Below are positions 29,753 to 38,958 of a stretch of DNA of 64,000 bases, piece after piece; within the stretch, counting starts at the first letter, position 1; every line of letters begins with the position of its first letter. Under the pieces are notes generated by a model. That model made no database searches, was not told the DNA's origin, and saw only the letters and a list, made by a program, of their open reading frames with translations. This DNA is from Roseovarius nanhaiticus (lineage in GTDB: Bacteria > Pseudomonadota > Alphaproteobacteria > Rhodobacterales > Rhodobacteraceae). The stretch is from contig NZ_FTNV01000002.1 of assembly GCF_900156535.1 (NCBI RefSeq), positions 62,001-126,000 on the forward strand, written 5' to 3'. Made by a program: the position numbers and the translations under genes.

Positions 29753-29974
29753 TTAGCTATCCTCCTCGGGTGCGTGACCCGTTTCGCGGCTGTCTTGCCC
29801 GGTGACCCGGGTGGCCCCTGCGGGCTTTTCCTTGGCGCGTTTTTCTTCGTCGCGGGTTGCGACGCGGCGCTCGATATCGCCGCCTTTGCGGCCCGATTGT
29901 GAAATATCGGCAGCCTCGCCGATGATTTCCTCAGTTTCGCGGTGTCCATCCTTGGAGCGGTGACGCTCGGCCAT
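29753..29974 (-). CDS. Small charged hypothetical protein
   Basis: 73 residues, very hydrophilic (Arg, Glu, Lys, Asp, Gly), probably disordered. An excellent AAGGAGG site stands 5 nt before ATG 29974 and the stop touches the host-attachment gene, which supports a real gene. No known function. Confidence 0.65.
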   Translation of the reverse strand: MAERHRSKDGHRETEEIIGEAADISQSGRKGGDIERRVATRDEEKRAKEKPAGATRVTGQDSRETGHAPEEDS

Positions 29975-30061
29975 GGTGTCCTCCTTTTGCGTTGTTCGCT
30001 GTGGGGAAAACGGCGGGGCACTGGCCCCGGTTCCGACGGCGCGCCCTATTAAGTACGAGAA

Positions 30062-30091
30062 AGCCCCCGGCGGGGTGATCCACCGGGGGCT
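30062..30091 (-). terminator. Terminator hairpin after sodB
   Basis: Perfect 9-bp stem AGCCCCCGG/CCGGGGGCT with a 12-nt loop, 25 nt beyond the sodB stop, then TTTCT on the minus strand. Confidence 0.6.
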
Positions 30092-30115
30092 ATATTTCAG
30101 AGGTCTGCGCCAAGC

Positions 30116-30715
30116 TTACATGCGGCTTGCGACGTTTTCCCAGTTGACCAACTTGTTCAGGAAGTTGTCCAAGTAAGCCGGGCGCTTGTTGCGGAAGTCG
30201 ATGTAGTAGGAATGCTCCCACACGTCGCAACCCAGCAAAGCTGTCTGGCCGAAACAGACGGGGTTCACGCCGTTCTCGGTCTTGGTGACCTTGAGGCTGC
30301 CATCCGTATCCTTGACCAGCCAAGCCCAGCCTGAGCCGAACTGACCTGCGCCAGCGGCCGCAAATGCCTTCTTGAAATCATCGACGCTGCCAAAACTCTC
30401 TTTCAGGGCGTTCTCGACCTCGGAGGGCATCTTGCTGTCGCCGGGGCTCATCATTTCCCAAAACTGGTTGTGGTTCCAAAGCTGGCTGATGTTGTTGAAG
30501 ATCCCGGATTGTGCCACGGCATTCTTGTCGTAGGTGCCCTTGATGATCTCCTCGAGGGACTTGCCCTCCCACTCGGTGCCCGAGATCGCCTTGTTGCCAT
30601 TGTCGACATAGGCCTTGTGGTGGATGTCGTGGTGGTATTCCAGCGTCTCGCGGCTCATGCCGTTATCGGCCAGCGCGTCGTGGGAATATGGAAGATCGGG
30701 AAGTTGGAATGTCAT
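30116..30715 (-). CDS. sodB: Iron superoxide dismutase
   Basis: Converts superoxide to oxygen and hydrogen peroxide in the cytoplasm. Metal ligands His28, His82, Asp164 and His168 (DVWEHSYY) are in place; AGAGQFGSGWAWLV is the usual Fe/Mn SOD signature, and the overall form resembles Fe-SODs. Metal choice cannot be proven from sequence. 199 residues from ATG 30715 with an AAGGGG site 8 nt upstream. Lies after the sarcosine oxidase operon, whose enzyme releases hydrogen peroxide, but has its own 146-bp gap. Confidence 0.95.
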   Translation of the reverse strand: MTFQLPDLPYSHDALADNGMSRETLEYHHDIHHKAYVDNGNKAISGTEWEGKSLEEIIKGTYDKNAVAQSGIFNNISQLWNHNQFWEMMSPGDSKMPSEVENALKESFGSVDDFKKAFAAAGAGQFGSGWAWLVKDTDGSLKVTKTENGVNPVCFGQTALLGCDVWEHSYYIDFRNKRPAYLDNFLNKLVNWENVASRM

Positions 30716-30861
30716 GGGTGGATCCCCTTCTGAAATGAAAAACTCTGTGGCCACCAAATGGTAGCCTTGGGGGGAGAACGTCAAGGGCGCGGTGCAGGTT
30801 CCTGCGCCGCGCCCCATCAGTTAGATCACCCGGCGGGATATCGCCCGCCAATGGCGCATTT

Positions 30862-31434
30862 TCAGAGGTAACGCACTTCACTGCCGGGCGCCGCGGCCCC
30901 CTTGAGCAGGTCGAACACATACTGCGCGACCGAGCGGAAGCAGACGACGCGCGCCTCGCCTTCGCCCGCCATCCAGACAGCGGCGGCCACCTGCGCCATC
31001 CGCGAGCGGCGGAACTGGCCCGGTTTGAACGCCTCGGGGCTGAAATCCACCGGCATCAGCTTGGCCAGGGCCTCGCGCACCAGCGCGTCCTCACCGGCAA
31101 TGCTGAACATGCAGCGCGCGTCCGACACATCGACTGCCAGATGATGCACGCCGCCAAGGCCCGAGGCGATCTCGTCCAGTTTGGTCTTAACCTGCGGATA
31201 GGGCACGACGATCAGCAATTCGTCCGGCGACATCCACGCTGTATTGCCGCCATCGCTGACATTGATCTGCCCCGGTCCGGGCATCTCGCCGCCAATCGCG
31301 CCAAAGACACCTTTCTTGAACTGGGAGGCCGAGAGATCGCCGCGCAGGGTGATCATGCCCTGCAGACCCATGTCGCGGATCTGGACAAAGCCTTGCGCAC
31401 TGGCGCCGTTCAAGGCGCTGACTGTATTAGACAT
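30862..31434 (-). CDS. soxG: Sarcosine oxidase gamma subunit
   Basis: Smallest folate/GcvT-like subunit of heterotetrameric sarcosine oxidase, which oxidises sarcosine to glycine, with the methyl group passed to tetrahydrofolate. 190 residues; family features include GQINVSDGGNTAWMSPDELL and FSPEAFKPGQFRRSRMAQV. ATG 31434 overlaps the 3' end of soxA by 8 nt, the usual coupling in sox operons. Confidence 0.93.
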   Translation of the reverse strand: MSNTVSALNGASAQGFVQIRDMGLQGMITLRGDLSASQFKKGVFGAIGGEMPGPGQINVSDGGNTAWMSPDELLIVVPYPQVKTKLDEIASGLGGVHHLAVDVSDARCMFSIAGEDALVREALAKLMPVDFSPEAFKPGQFRRSRMAQVAAAVWMAGEGEARVVCFRSVAQYVFDLLKGAAAPGSEVRYL

Positions 31435-34400
31435 TCTGCTTCTCCCCTTCGCGGTCAAAGAAGACCGGATCGACGATCTTGGCCCGCATCACCGTTCCAT
31501 CGACGCGCGGAAACTCCAGCACCTCGCCCATCCGGTCCGGCCCGTTCAGCACGAGGCCCATGGCAATCCCGCGGTCCAGCGTGGGCGAATGGTAGGTCGA
31601 GGTGACCCGCCCTTGCGTCTCGCGCTGGCCGTTGTCGTTGGTGCCCTCGGCGGTCGCATAGGCGCCATCGGGCAGCACCTTGCCATCCACCGTCTCAAGC
31701 CCGACCAGCTTCCAACGCTTGGGATCGGTCATGTGGCTGCGCGCCTGCGCCCGCTTGCCGATATAGTCTTCCTTCTTCTTGGAAATGGCCCAGTCAAGGC
31801 CCAGATCCTGCGGGATGACGGTGCCGTCGGTCTCGTCCCCGATCATGATAAAGCCCTTCTCGGCCCGCATGATATGCAGCGCCTCGGTGCCGTAGGGCGT
31901 GATATTGGCCGTCTGCCCCGCCGCCAGCAGCGCATCCCAGAGCGCGCGGCCCTCGGACGCCTTGACGGCGATCTCGTAGCTCAGCTCGCCCGAGAAGGAG
32001 ATGCGATAGACCCGCGCCTGCATGCCCGCAAGCGTGATATCGGTCCACGCCATGAAGGGCAGCGCCTCGGCGCTGATATCATCGGTGGTCAGCTTTTGCA
32101 GCGTCTCGCGTGCCTTGGGGCCGACCACGGCGATTTGGGCGTATTGCTCGGTCAGGTTGGCGACATAGACGTTCCAATCCCACCACTCGGTCTGAAGCCA
32201 TTCCTCCATGTGACCATGGATGCTGTCGGCGCCGCCCGTGGTGGTGTGGCACAAGAACGCGTCTTCACCCACACGCGCAACAACGCCGTCATCCACAAGA
32301 AAGCCGTTCTCGCTGCACATAAGACCATAGCGGCAACGACCCACTTTCAACGTGCTCATCATGTTGGTGTAGAGCATGTCGAGGAATTTGCCCGCATCCG
32401 GCCCCTTGACCAAGAGCTTGCCCAGGGTCGAGGCGTCCAGCATGCCAAGGCTCTGGCGCGTCGCCTTGACCTCGCGCGCAACGGCCTCTTCGATCGTCTC
32501 GGGGCCGCGCTGGTAGGTATAGGGGCGGCGCCACTGGCCCACGGGCTCGAAATAGGCGCCGTTTTCCACATGCCAGTCATAGAGCGGCGTGCGGCGGATC
32601 GGCTGGAACCGCTCGTCGCGCGCCTCGCCCGCGATGGAGGCCATCGAGATGGGCGTGTAGGGCGGGCGGAACGTGGTCGTGCCAGTCTGCGGGATAGGTT
32701 GACCCAAAGCATCAGAAAGGATCGCGAGACCGTTGATGTTGCTCAGCTTTCCCTGATCCGTCGCCATGCCGAGCGTCGTGTAGCGCTTGGCATGCTCGAC
32801 AGACTCGAAGCCTTCCTGCGCGGCCAGCTGCACGTCGGACACTTTGACATCGTTCTGATAATCCAGCCACGCCTTCTGCCGCTTGGCGATGCCCGCACCC
32901 TGCGGCATCATCCAGACGGGGGCCATCGGCGCCTCGTCTTCGGCCCCGGCCTCGGGCGCCTTGGGCGCGTCGCCCTTGTGACCTGCGGCCTTGGCGGCCT
33001 TGGCACCGGCGGCGACCGCGTCGCTCAGGATTTCGGACAGGCGATACGCACCATTCGCCGCGCCTGCGGGCGTGACGAACGCCTCGCCATCGGCGCCCGT
33101 GGGCGCCTTGTTCGAATCGGGACGGAAGGCGGCGCTCGCCTCGTCCCATGTCAGCTTGCCGCCGCAATGGGACCAAAGATGCACCACCGGCGACCAGCCG
33201 CCCGACATGGCGACCACATCGCAGGCGATCTCTTCCAGCACGGCGCCTTCACCGGCCTGGCTACAGACGCCGACGCCGGTCACGCGCTTGCCGCCCTGAA
33301 CGGACGAGATGCCGTGGCCCATCAGGACACGGATGCCCATGGATTTCGCCTGTGCCATCAGCGCGCTATCCTGCGCCGTCACCCGCGCATCGAGGATCAC
33401 AGGCACGTCCAGGCCGTTTTCCTTGAGCGTGATCGCGGTGCGGTAGGCGTCGTCATTGTTGGTGACCACAACCGTGCGATCCCCGATGGAGACGCCGTAA
33501 TCCACCACATAATCCCGCACGGCCGACGCCAGCATGACGCCCGGAATGTCGTTACCCGCAAAGCTGAGCGGGCGTTCGATGGCACCCGTGGCCGTAACAA
33601 TCTGCCCGGCGCGGATGCGCCAGAGGCGATGGCGCGGGCCGGCCGCCTTGGGGTCGTGATCGGTGCAGCGCTCGTAGCCCAGAACATAGCCGTGGTCATA
33701 GACGCCCGCGCCCATCATGCGGTTGCGCAAGGTGACGTTGTCCATCGCCTCGAGATCGGCGACGAGGCCGTCGATATACTCGGCCACAGGCTTGCCATCG
33801 ACGGTGCCGCCATCTACGGGCGCACGGCCGCCCCAATGCGCCGTCTGCTCGATCAGCATGACCTTGGCCCCGGTCGTCGCGGCCGCATGAGCCGCTTGCA
33901 AACCCGCGATACCGCCGCCGATGACCAGCACGTCGCAGAATGCGTAGAAATGCTCGTATGTGTCGTTGTCGCGCTGATCGGGCGCGGCGCCAAGACCCGC
34001 CGATTTGCGAATGATCGGCTCATACACGTGCTTCCACAAGGGACGTGGATGGATGAACATCTTGTAGTAGAAGCCCGCGGGCAAGAAACGCGCCAGCTTG
34101 GTGTTGATCGCGCCTACGTCGAACTCGAGGCTCGGCCAGTGGTTCTGGCTGGCGCAGGTCAGACCGTCGAAAAGCTCGGTCGTGGTGACGCGCTGGTTCG
34201 GCTCAAAGCTGGCGCCGCTGCCCATGCCGACAAGGCCATTCGGCTCTTCGGCGCCAGAGGCGACCACGCCGCGCGGGCGGTGATACTTGAACGAGCGGCC
34301 CATCAGCATCTGGTCATTGGCCAGAAGCGCCGAGGCGATCGTGTCGCCAGCAAAGCCCTTGAACCGCTTGCCGTTGAAGGTGAAATCCATCCGGCGCGCC

Positions 34401-34441
34401 TTGTCGATCAGGCGGCCGCCATTTGCCAGACGTGTGCTCAT
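31427..34441 (-). CDS. soxA: Sarcosine oxidase alpha subunit
   Basis: 1004 residues, the size expected. N-terminal Fer2_4-like domain (FTFNGKRFKGFAGDTIASALL), NAD-binding domain (VLVIGGGIAGLQAAHAAATTGAKV), then a C-terminal aminomethyltransferase (GcvT-like) half with LDASTLGKLLVKGPDA and ISFSGELSYEIAVKA that binds tetrahydrofolate. ATG 34441 chosen because family proteins begin MSTRLxxGGR; an upstream in-frame start would cross the intergenic repeat. Catalysis happens with SoxB. Confidence 0.96.
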   Translation of the reverse strand: MSTRLANGGRLIDKARRMDFTFNGKRFKGFAGDTIASALLANDQMLMGRSFKYHRPRGVVASGAEEPNGLVGMGSGASFEPNQRVTTTELFDGLTCASQNHWPSLEFDVGAINTKLARFLPAGFYYKMFIHPRPLWKHVYEPIIRKSAGLGAAPDQRDNDTYEHFYAFCDVLVIGGGIAGLQAAHAAATTGAKVMLIEQTAHWGGRAPVDGGTVDGKPVAEYIDGLVADLEAMDNVTLRNRMMGAGVYDHGYVLGYERCTDHDPKAAGPRHRLWRIRAGQIVTATGAIERPLSFAGNDIPGVMLASAVRDYVVDYGVSIGDRTVVVTNNDDAYRTAITLKENGLDVPVILDARVTAQDSALMAQAKSMGIRVLMGHGISSVQGGKRVTGVGVCSQAGEGAVLEEIACDVVAMSGGWSPVVHLWSHCGGKLTWDEASAAFRPDSNKAPTGADGEAFVTPAGAANGAYRLSEILSDAVAAGAKAAKAAGHKGDAPKAPEAGAEDEAPMAPVWMMPQGAGIAKRQKAWLDYQNDVKVSDVQLAAQEGFESVEHAKRYTTLGMATDQGKLSNINGLAILSDALGQPIPQTGTTTFRPPYTPISMASIAGEARDERFQPIRRTPLYDWHVENGAYFEPVGQWRRPYTYQRGPETIEEAVAREVKATRQSLGMLDASTLGKLLVKGPDAGKFLDMLYTNMMSTLKVGRCRYGLMCSENGFLVDDGVVARVGEDAFLCHTTTGGADSIHGHMEEWLQTEWWDWNVYVANLTEQYAQIAVVGPKARETLQKLTTDDISAEALPFMAWTDITLAGMQARVYRISFSGELSYEIAVKASEGRALWDALLAAGQTANITPYGTEALHIMRAEKGFIMIGDETDGTVIPQDLGLDWAISKKKEDYIGKRAQARSHMTDPKRWKLVGLETVDGKVLPDGAYATAEGTNDNGQRETQGRVTSTYHSPTLDRGIAMGLVLNGPDRMGEVLEFPRVDGTVMRAKIVDPVFFDREGEKQNV

Positions 34442-34471
34442 GCCCGTGCCTCCGCGCGTGTGATTGACGCC

Positions 34472-34498
34472 GTTTGAGTATTTTTGGAACAATGAAAG
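34472..34498 (+). repeat. Dispersed 27-bp intergenic element, copy 2
   Basis: Lies between soxD and soxA, ending 1 bp past the soxD stop (minus strand). 23 of 27 positions match the copy at 26108-26134. Confidence 0.6.
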
Positions 34499-34499
34499 G

Positions 34500-34829
34500 T
34501 CATGAGAACTCCCTCCAGGACCAGCCGGGCCGCTTGGCGGTGATGGCGTCCTTGATTTCCTGTGGCGGCTCGGTCGTCTGCGCCGAATACGTGCCGTAGA
34601 TTTCCAGCGTCACCGTATCGCGCGCCGCGTGAAACCACTTGCCGCAGCCGTTATTGTGGCGCCAACGCTCCAGGTGGACGCCCTTGGGGTTCACCTTGGA
34701 AAAAAGGTAGTCGTGGAACTCCTGCTCGGACGAGCCGGGGCCATGGCGCTTGAGATGCGCCTCGCCGCCGCCGTGGAATTCGGTCTCCTCGCCGGTCACG
34801 CCGCAGCAGGGGCAGGTCAGGATCAGCAT
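34500..34829 (-). CDS. soxD: Sarcosine oxidase delta subunit
   Basis: 109-residue zinc-binding subunit. CPCCG near the N-terminus and the later His/Cys (RWRHNNGCGKWFHAARD) are the metal-binding signature of SoxD; LEIYGTYSAQ is also conserved. Third in gene order soxB-soxD-soxA-soxG on the minus strand. Confidence 0.95.
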   Translation of the reverse strand: MLILTCPCCGVTGEETEFHGGGEAHLKRHGPGSSEQEFHDYLFSKVNPKGVHLERWRHNNGCGKWFHAARDTVTLEIYGTYSAQTTEPPQEIKDAITAKRPGWSWREFS

Positions 34830-34855
34830 GTCGTATCTCCGGATGTCTGGGTGCG

Positions 34856-34899
34856 CAGAGTTTTCGAAAACTCTGAACAGAATTCTTCGAAGAATTTTG
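34856..34899. repeat. Two adjacent perfect palindromes between soxB and soxD
   Basis: First palindrome: CAGAGTTTTCGAAAACTCTG, 20 bp, 34856-34875. Second: AATTCTTCGAAGAATT, 16 bp, 34881-34896, extendable by CA/TG with one mismatch to 34878-34899. Both have TTCGAA at the centre and lie in the 82-bp gap inside the operon, so the mRNA would carry two stable hairpins between soxB and soxD. Confidence 0.85.
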
Positions 34900-34911
34900 G
34901 AGGGTGGATCA

Positions 34912-36156
34912 TCAATGTGCCACCCCTGCCGCGACGCTCTCGTCGATGAAGCGGCCCTCGTGGAAGCGGTTGAGGCCGAACGCGTCGGTCAGCGGCGAAT
35001 GGCCCTTGGCCATCAGCTCGGCCATGGCCCAGCCCGAGCCGGGGATCGCCTTGAAGCCACCGGTGCCCCAGCCGCAGTTGACGAAGACACCGTCCACGGG
35101 CGTTTTCGACAGGATCGGCGAGCGGTCGCCTGTCACGTCCACGATGCCACCCCATTGCCGCAGCATCTTGAGGCGCGCGATCATCGGGAAGGTCTCGACC
35201 AGGGCGCGCACCGTTTCCTCGATATGATGGAAGGCGCCGCGCTGGGTGTAGTTATTGTAACCGTCGGTGCCGCCGCCGATCACCATCTCGCCCTTGTCGG
35301 ACTGGCTCATGTAGCCGTGCACGGTATTGGCCATGACAACCACGTCCATGCAGGGTTTGATCGGCTCGCTGACGAGGGCCTGAAGAGACACACTTTCGAT
35401 CGGCATGCGGAAGCCCGCCATATCGGCAAGATGGCCCGAATGGCCTGCAACGACCATGCCAAGCTTGTCACAGCCAATGGTGCCGCGGTTGGTGTTGACG
35501 CCCGTCACCTTGCCGTTCGACTGCTCGATCCCCGTGACCTCGCATTTCTGGATGACATGCATGCCCATGTCCGAACAAGCCCGCGCATAGCCCCAGGCCA
35601 CCGCATCGTGACGTGCGGTCCCGGCCCGTGCCTGCCACAGCGCGCCAAGCACCGGATAACGTGGCCCGTCGATATTGATGATCGGCACCAGCTGTTTGAC
35701 CCGCTCGGGGCCGATGAATTCGGTCTTGACCCCCTGCAGCGCGTTTGCGTGTGCGGTACGCTCGTAGCCGCGCACCTCATGCTGGGTCTGGGCCAGCATC
35801 ATGCAGCCACGCGGGGAAAACATGACGTTATAGTTCAGATCCTGGCTCATCGTCTCGTAAAGCGAGCGGGATTTTTCGTAAATCGCGGCCGAGGGATCCT
35901 GCAAATAGTTCGAGCGGATGATGGTCGTGTTGCGGCCCGTGTTGCCGCCGCCCAGCCAGCCCTTCTCCAGAATTGCGACATTGGTAATGCCGAAATTCTT
36001 GCCAAGGTAATAGGCGGTTGCCAGGCCATGACCGCCCGCGCCGATGATGATCACGTCATATTTCTTCTTGGGCTCGGGCGATGCCCAGGCGCGCTCCCAC
36101 CCTGTGTGGTTGCGAAGCGCCTCACGGGCGACGGCGAAGGCAGAATAGCGTTTCAT
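34912..36156 (-). CDS. soxB: Sarcosine oxidase beta subunit (FAD-dependent)
   Basis: Flavin subunit that oxidises sarcosine. N-terminal FAD motif VIIIGAGGHGLATAYYLGK (residues about 34-52), then TGRNTTIIRSNYL with the characteristic segment for sarcosine oxidase beta, and C-terminal CGWGTGGFKAIPGSGW. 414 residues, normal. First gene of soxBDAG; divergent from ccmI across a 268-bp gap that should hold both promoters. Confidence 0.96.
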   Translation of the reverse strand: MKRYSAFAVAREALRNHTGWERAWASPEPKKKYDVIIIGAGGHGLATAYYLGKNFGITNVAILEKGWLGGGNTGRNTTIIRSNYLQDPSAAIYEKSRSLYETMSQDLNYNVMFSPRGCMMLAQTQHEVRGYERTAHANALQGVKTEFIGPERVKQLVPIINIDGPRYPVLGALWQARAGTARHDAVAWGYARACSDMGMHVIQKCEVTGIEQSNGKVTGVNTNRGTIGCDKLGMVVAGHSGHLADMAGFRMPIESVSLQALVSEPIKPCMDVVVMANTVHGYMSQSDKGEMVIGGGTDGYNNYTQRGAFHHIEETVRALVETFPMIARLKMLRQWGGIVDVTGDRSPILSKTPVDGVFVNCGWGTGGFKAIPGSGWAMAELMAKGHSPLTDAFGLNRFHEGRFIDESVAAGVAH

Positions 36157-36424
36157 GCGCGGTCTCACTCTGGATGGATTCGCTTGGATGCGCGGATTAC
36201 ATAGCATATGGGCGCGTCGCGCTCTCAACAACATACACGGTGCGGCGCAGAGTATGCAGTTTGCGACAATGCGCGCGGCGCAGCCTTGGGATCAGGCGGA
36301 TGCGACAACATGCAGCGGCCCATAGGTGCCTCGCTTGTCGTCTCAAAAGCGGCTCGGCCCCCTTCCCCCCTTTCGCATGTAGCGCCGCGCCGCTATGTGA
36401 ACTGGGATATTCGGGAGGGACGCC

Positions 36425-37699
36425 ATGACATTCTGGATCGTCGCGACACTGCTGGCCCTCGGGGCGGGTGCGCTGATCGCCGCTGCCCTGCTGCGCGGTC
36501 GCGCCAGTGCCGCGCCGCCCGCCGCCTATGACCTCGAGATTTACCGCGTCCAACTGGCGGGCGTCGACAAGGATCTGGCGCGCGGCGTCATCACCCAAAC
36601 CGAGGCGGGCCGCCTGCGCGCCGAGGTGTCGCGCCGCATTCTGGCCGCCGATGCGCAGCTGCGCGCGCATGGCGCCGATGGCGGCCAGCCGCGCGGCGCG
36701 GGACGTGTCATGGCGGCGTTTCTGGTGATTGCGGTGGGCGCGGGCACGATCTTTGGCTACTGGCAGTTGGGCGCGCCCGGCTATCCTGACCAGCCGCGCG
36801 GCGCGCGCCTCGCGGCATCGGACGCCGAGCGCGCGAACCGGCTAAGCCAGGCCGAGGCCGAAGAGCGCTTTGGCCCCAAGGATGCGGCCATCACCCCGCC
36901 CGAGGATTTCGCCCAGCTGATGGTGCAGTTGCGCGCGGCGGTCGAGCAGCGCCCGGATGATGTGCGCGGTCTCGCCCTTCTGGCCCGAAACGAGGCGAGC
37001 CTTGGCAATACCGGGGCCGCGCAGCGCGCGCAGGAGCGTCTGATCGCCGCCAAGGGCGACGATGTGCTGGCCGCCGATCATGCTTTTCTGGCCGATCTGA
37101 TGATCACTGCGGCGGGGGGATATGTCTCGGCAGAGGCCGAGGCGAGCCTGCGCGCCGCGCTTGCCATCGACCCGGCCCAGCCCGAGGCACGCTACTACCT
37201 CGGCGTCTACTTCGCCCAGGTAGACAGGGCGGATGCCGCGTTCCGCACGTGGGAGAAACTTCTGAGCGAGAGCCCCCCCGACGCGGTCTGGGTTGCGCCG
37301 CTACGCGGCCAGATCGAGGAGGTCGCAGAGCGCGCGGGTATCAATTACACCCTGCCCCCGCAGGCGCAGGCTGATCTGACCGCGCCGCGCGGCCCCTCCG
37401 CCGATGATATCGAAGCCGCAAGCGAGATGACCGAGGCCGAGCGCCAGACTTTCGTGCGCAGCATGGTCGACGGTCTGCTGGCGCGGCTGGCCAGTGAGGG
37501 CGGCCCGCCGCAGGATTGGGCCCGGCTTATTGTTGCGCTCGGTGTCATCGGCGAGACAGAGCGCGCCGCCGCCATTCTGGACGAGGCGCGCGGCACCTTC
37601 GCCGAAGATGCCGAGGCGATGGCCTTGCTGGACGGCGCTGCCGAGCGCGCGGGATTGCCCCCCGCTGGCGCGGCGCCCGCCACAGGCACCGCTGAATGA
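36425..37699 (+). CDS. ccmI: Cytochrome c biogenesis protein CcmI
   Basis: Presents apocytochrome c to the heme ligation complex. Two transmembrane helices (about 3-23 and 94-113) with a cytoplasmic loop carrying YDLEIYRVQLAGVDKDLARGV, then a large periplasmic TPR domain (QPEARYYLGVYFAQVDRADAAFRTWEKLL). 424 residues. GGGAGGG ribosome site before ATG 36425. Overlaps ruvX by 4 nt (ATGA). Confidence 0.93.
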   Translation: MTFWIVATLLALGAGALIAAALLRGRASAAPPAAYDLEIYRVQLAGVDKDLARGVITQTEAGRLRAEVSRRILAADAQLRAHGADGGQPRGAGRVMAAFLVIAVGAGTIFGYWQLGAPGYPDQPRGARLAASDAERANRLSQAEAEERFGPKDAAITPPEDFAQLMVQLRAAVEQRPDDVRGLALLARNEASLGNTGAAQRAQERLIAAKGDDVLAADHAFLADLMITAAGGYVSAEAEASLRAALAIDPAQPEARYYLGVYFAQVDRADAAFRTWEKLLSESPPDAVWVAPLRGQIEEVAERAGINYTLPPQAQADLTAPRGPSADDIEAASEMTEAERQTFVRSMVDGLLARLASEGGPPQDWARLIVALGVIGETERAAAILDEARGTFAEDAEAMALLDGAAERAGLPPAGAAPATGTAE

Positions 37700-38181
37700 T
37701 CCACGAGGACATCACCGACTTCGCCGCCGCCCTGCCGCCGATGCGCGCGCTCATGGGCCTTGACCTGGGCGACAAGACAATCGGCGTCGCCGTATCGGAC
37801 GGGCTGTGGTCGGTGGCCAGCCCGCTCGAGACGGTGAAGCGTCGCAAATTCACCCTCGATGCCGCGCGCCTGTGCGAGCTGATCGCGGCGCGCCAGGTAG
37901 GCGGGCTGATCCTGGGTCTGCCGCGCAACATGGACGGAAGCGAAGGGCCGCGCTGCCAATCCACGCGCGCCTTTGCCCGCAACCTCAGCCGCCTGCCGGA
38001 TCTGGTGGACTTGCCCATCGGCTATTGGGACGAGCGTTTGTCGACCGTGGCCGCCGAAAGGGCGCTGCTCGAGGCGGATACGTCTCGCAAACGTCGCGCC
38101 GAGAGGATCGACAACATTGCGGCCTCATATATCCTTCAAGGGGTTCTGGACCGTTTGGGACATATGAGGGCGGCGCTATGA
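37696..38181 (+). CDS. ruvX: RuvX/YqgF pre-16S rRNA nuclease
   Basis: RNase H-fold protein, first called a putative Holliday junction resolvase and now linked to 16S rRNA 5'-end processing. GLDLGDKTIGVAVSD (catalytic Asp), GLPRNMDGSEG and YWDERLSTVAAER are family motifs. 161 residues. Coupled at both ends: ATGA with ccmI and ATGATG with the next gene. Confidence 0.94.
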   Translation: MIHEDITDFAAALPPMRALMGLDLGDKTIGVAVSDGLWSVASPLETVKRRKFTLDAARLCELIAARQVGGLILGLPRNMDGSEGPRCQSTRAFARNLSRLPDLVDLPIGYWDERLSTVAAERALLEADTSRKRRAERIDNIAASYILQGVLDRLGHMRAAL

Positions 38182-38438
38182 TGGACGCAAGCGATACACC
38201 GGAAGATCCGGTCTGGAGCCGCGATGAAGTGCAATCGCCGTGTATTCGCGTCTGCGTTGTGCATCCTGAGGCGCGCATCTGCACCGGATGCCTGCGCAGT
38301 ATCGACGAGATCACTCGCTGGTCCCGCATGACGAATGATCAGCGCAGTCAGGTCATGGACGAATTGCCGGATCGCGCCGGACTTTTGCGCAAACGGCGCG
38401 GCGGGCGCGCCGCCCGGCTCACGCGCGGCGAAGGCTAG
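38178..38438 (+). CDS. DUF1289 domain protein
   Basis: 86 residues with SPCIRVCVVHPEARICTGCLRSIDEI, the Cys-rich DUF1289 signature (CxxxC...CxxC), probably metal-binding, followed by RWSRMTNDQR and a basic tail. Function unknown. ATG 38178 overlaps the ruvX stop; third gene of the ccmI-ruvX-DUF1289 unit. Confidence 0.88.
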   Translation: MMDASDTPEDPVWSRDEVQSPCIRVCVVHPEARICTGCLRSIDEITRWSRMTNDQRSQVMDELPDRAGLLRKRRGGRAARLTRGEG

Positions 38439-38465
38439 GCACGCCCGCCCGCCATGCCGCCCCGG

Positions 38466-38849
38466 TCACTCGGGCTGCGCGTTACAGGTCAAAGGCTCCG
38501 CATCGCCCAGCTCGTCGGTCAGGATCGCCTCATCACCTTTGCTGTGCCAATCCAGCGCACCCGAGACATACCGCGCCCCCGAACCCGCGACGACGCCGGC
38601 AAAAATCAGAACTTCGCCTTTCAGCGGGATCAGCGCGAGGCTGTTGGACCCGGCAGTCACATAGCGCACCACCAATTCGCTGCCGTCGGTGCACGTGTAG
38701 GGCACGGCTGTCAGCGATCCGTCCGGCCCCAAATCGAGCGCAAGGGTAAGATCGGCCTGCGCAGCGGCTGCACCGCCGCTGAAGACCGCGGCCAGCGATG
38801 CAAGTGTGAGCGCTTTGGCGCGGCGTTTGAAATCGAGGTTTCTATCCAT
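38466..38849 (-). CDS. MliC-like lysozyme inhibitor, secreted
   Basis: 127 residues, signal peptide about 1-30 (LTLASLAAVFSGGAAAAQA), then an MliC-type domain: YTCTDGSELVVRYV...SLALIPLKGEVLIFAGVVAGSGARYVSG...W..KGDEAIL. MliC/PliC proteins block C-type lysozyme by inserting conserved residues in its active site. ATG 38849 is 9 nt after AGG; an in-frame ATG three codons earlier is possible. Single gene between convergent and co-oriented neighbours. Confidence 0.85.
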   Translation of the reverse strand: MDRNLDFKRRAKALTLASLAAVFSGGAAAAQADLTLALDLGPDGSLTAVPYTCTDGSELVVRYVTAGSNSLALIPLKGEVLIFAGVVAGSGARYVSGALDWHSKGDEAILTDELGDAEPLTCNAQPE

Positions 38850-38958
38850 GAGTCGCATCCTATCAGTGAGTTGGCCGCACGCTATCGACGCGTCGCAGTG
38901 TCGGCAAGCGCAGCTTGGCGCAGACCTGCGATGATCTGCCATTCGCCTGCGATCTGCG

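Noticed and set aside
31244-34477. 1077-codon open frame on the plus strand opposite soxA/soxG
   Set aside because: It is antisense to the well-supported sarcosine oxidase genes; long antisense frames are expected in high-GC DNA, and its product is His/Arg/Asp-rich without motifs.
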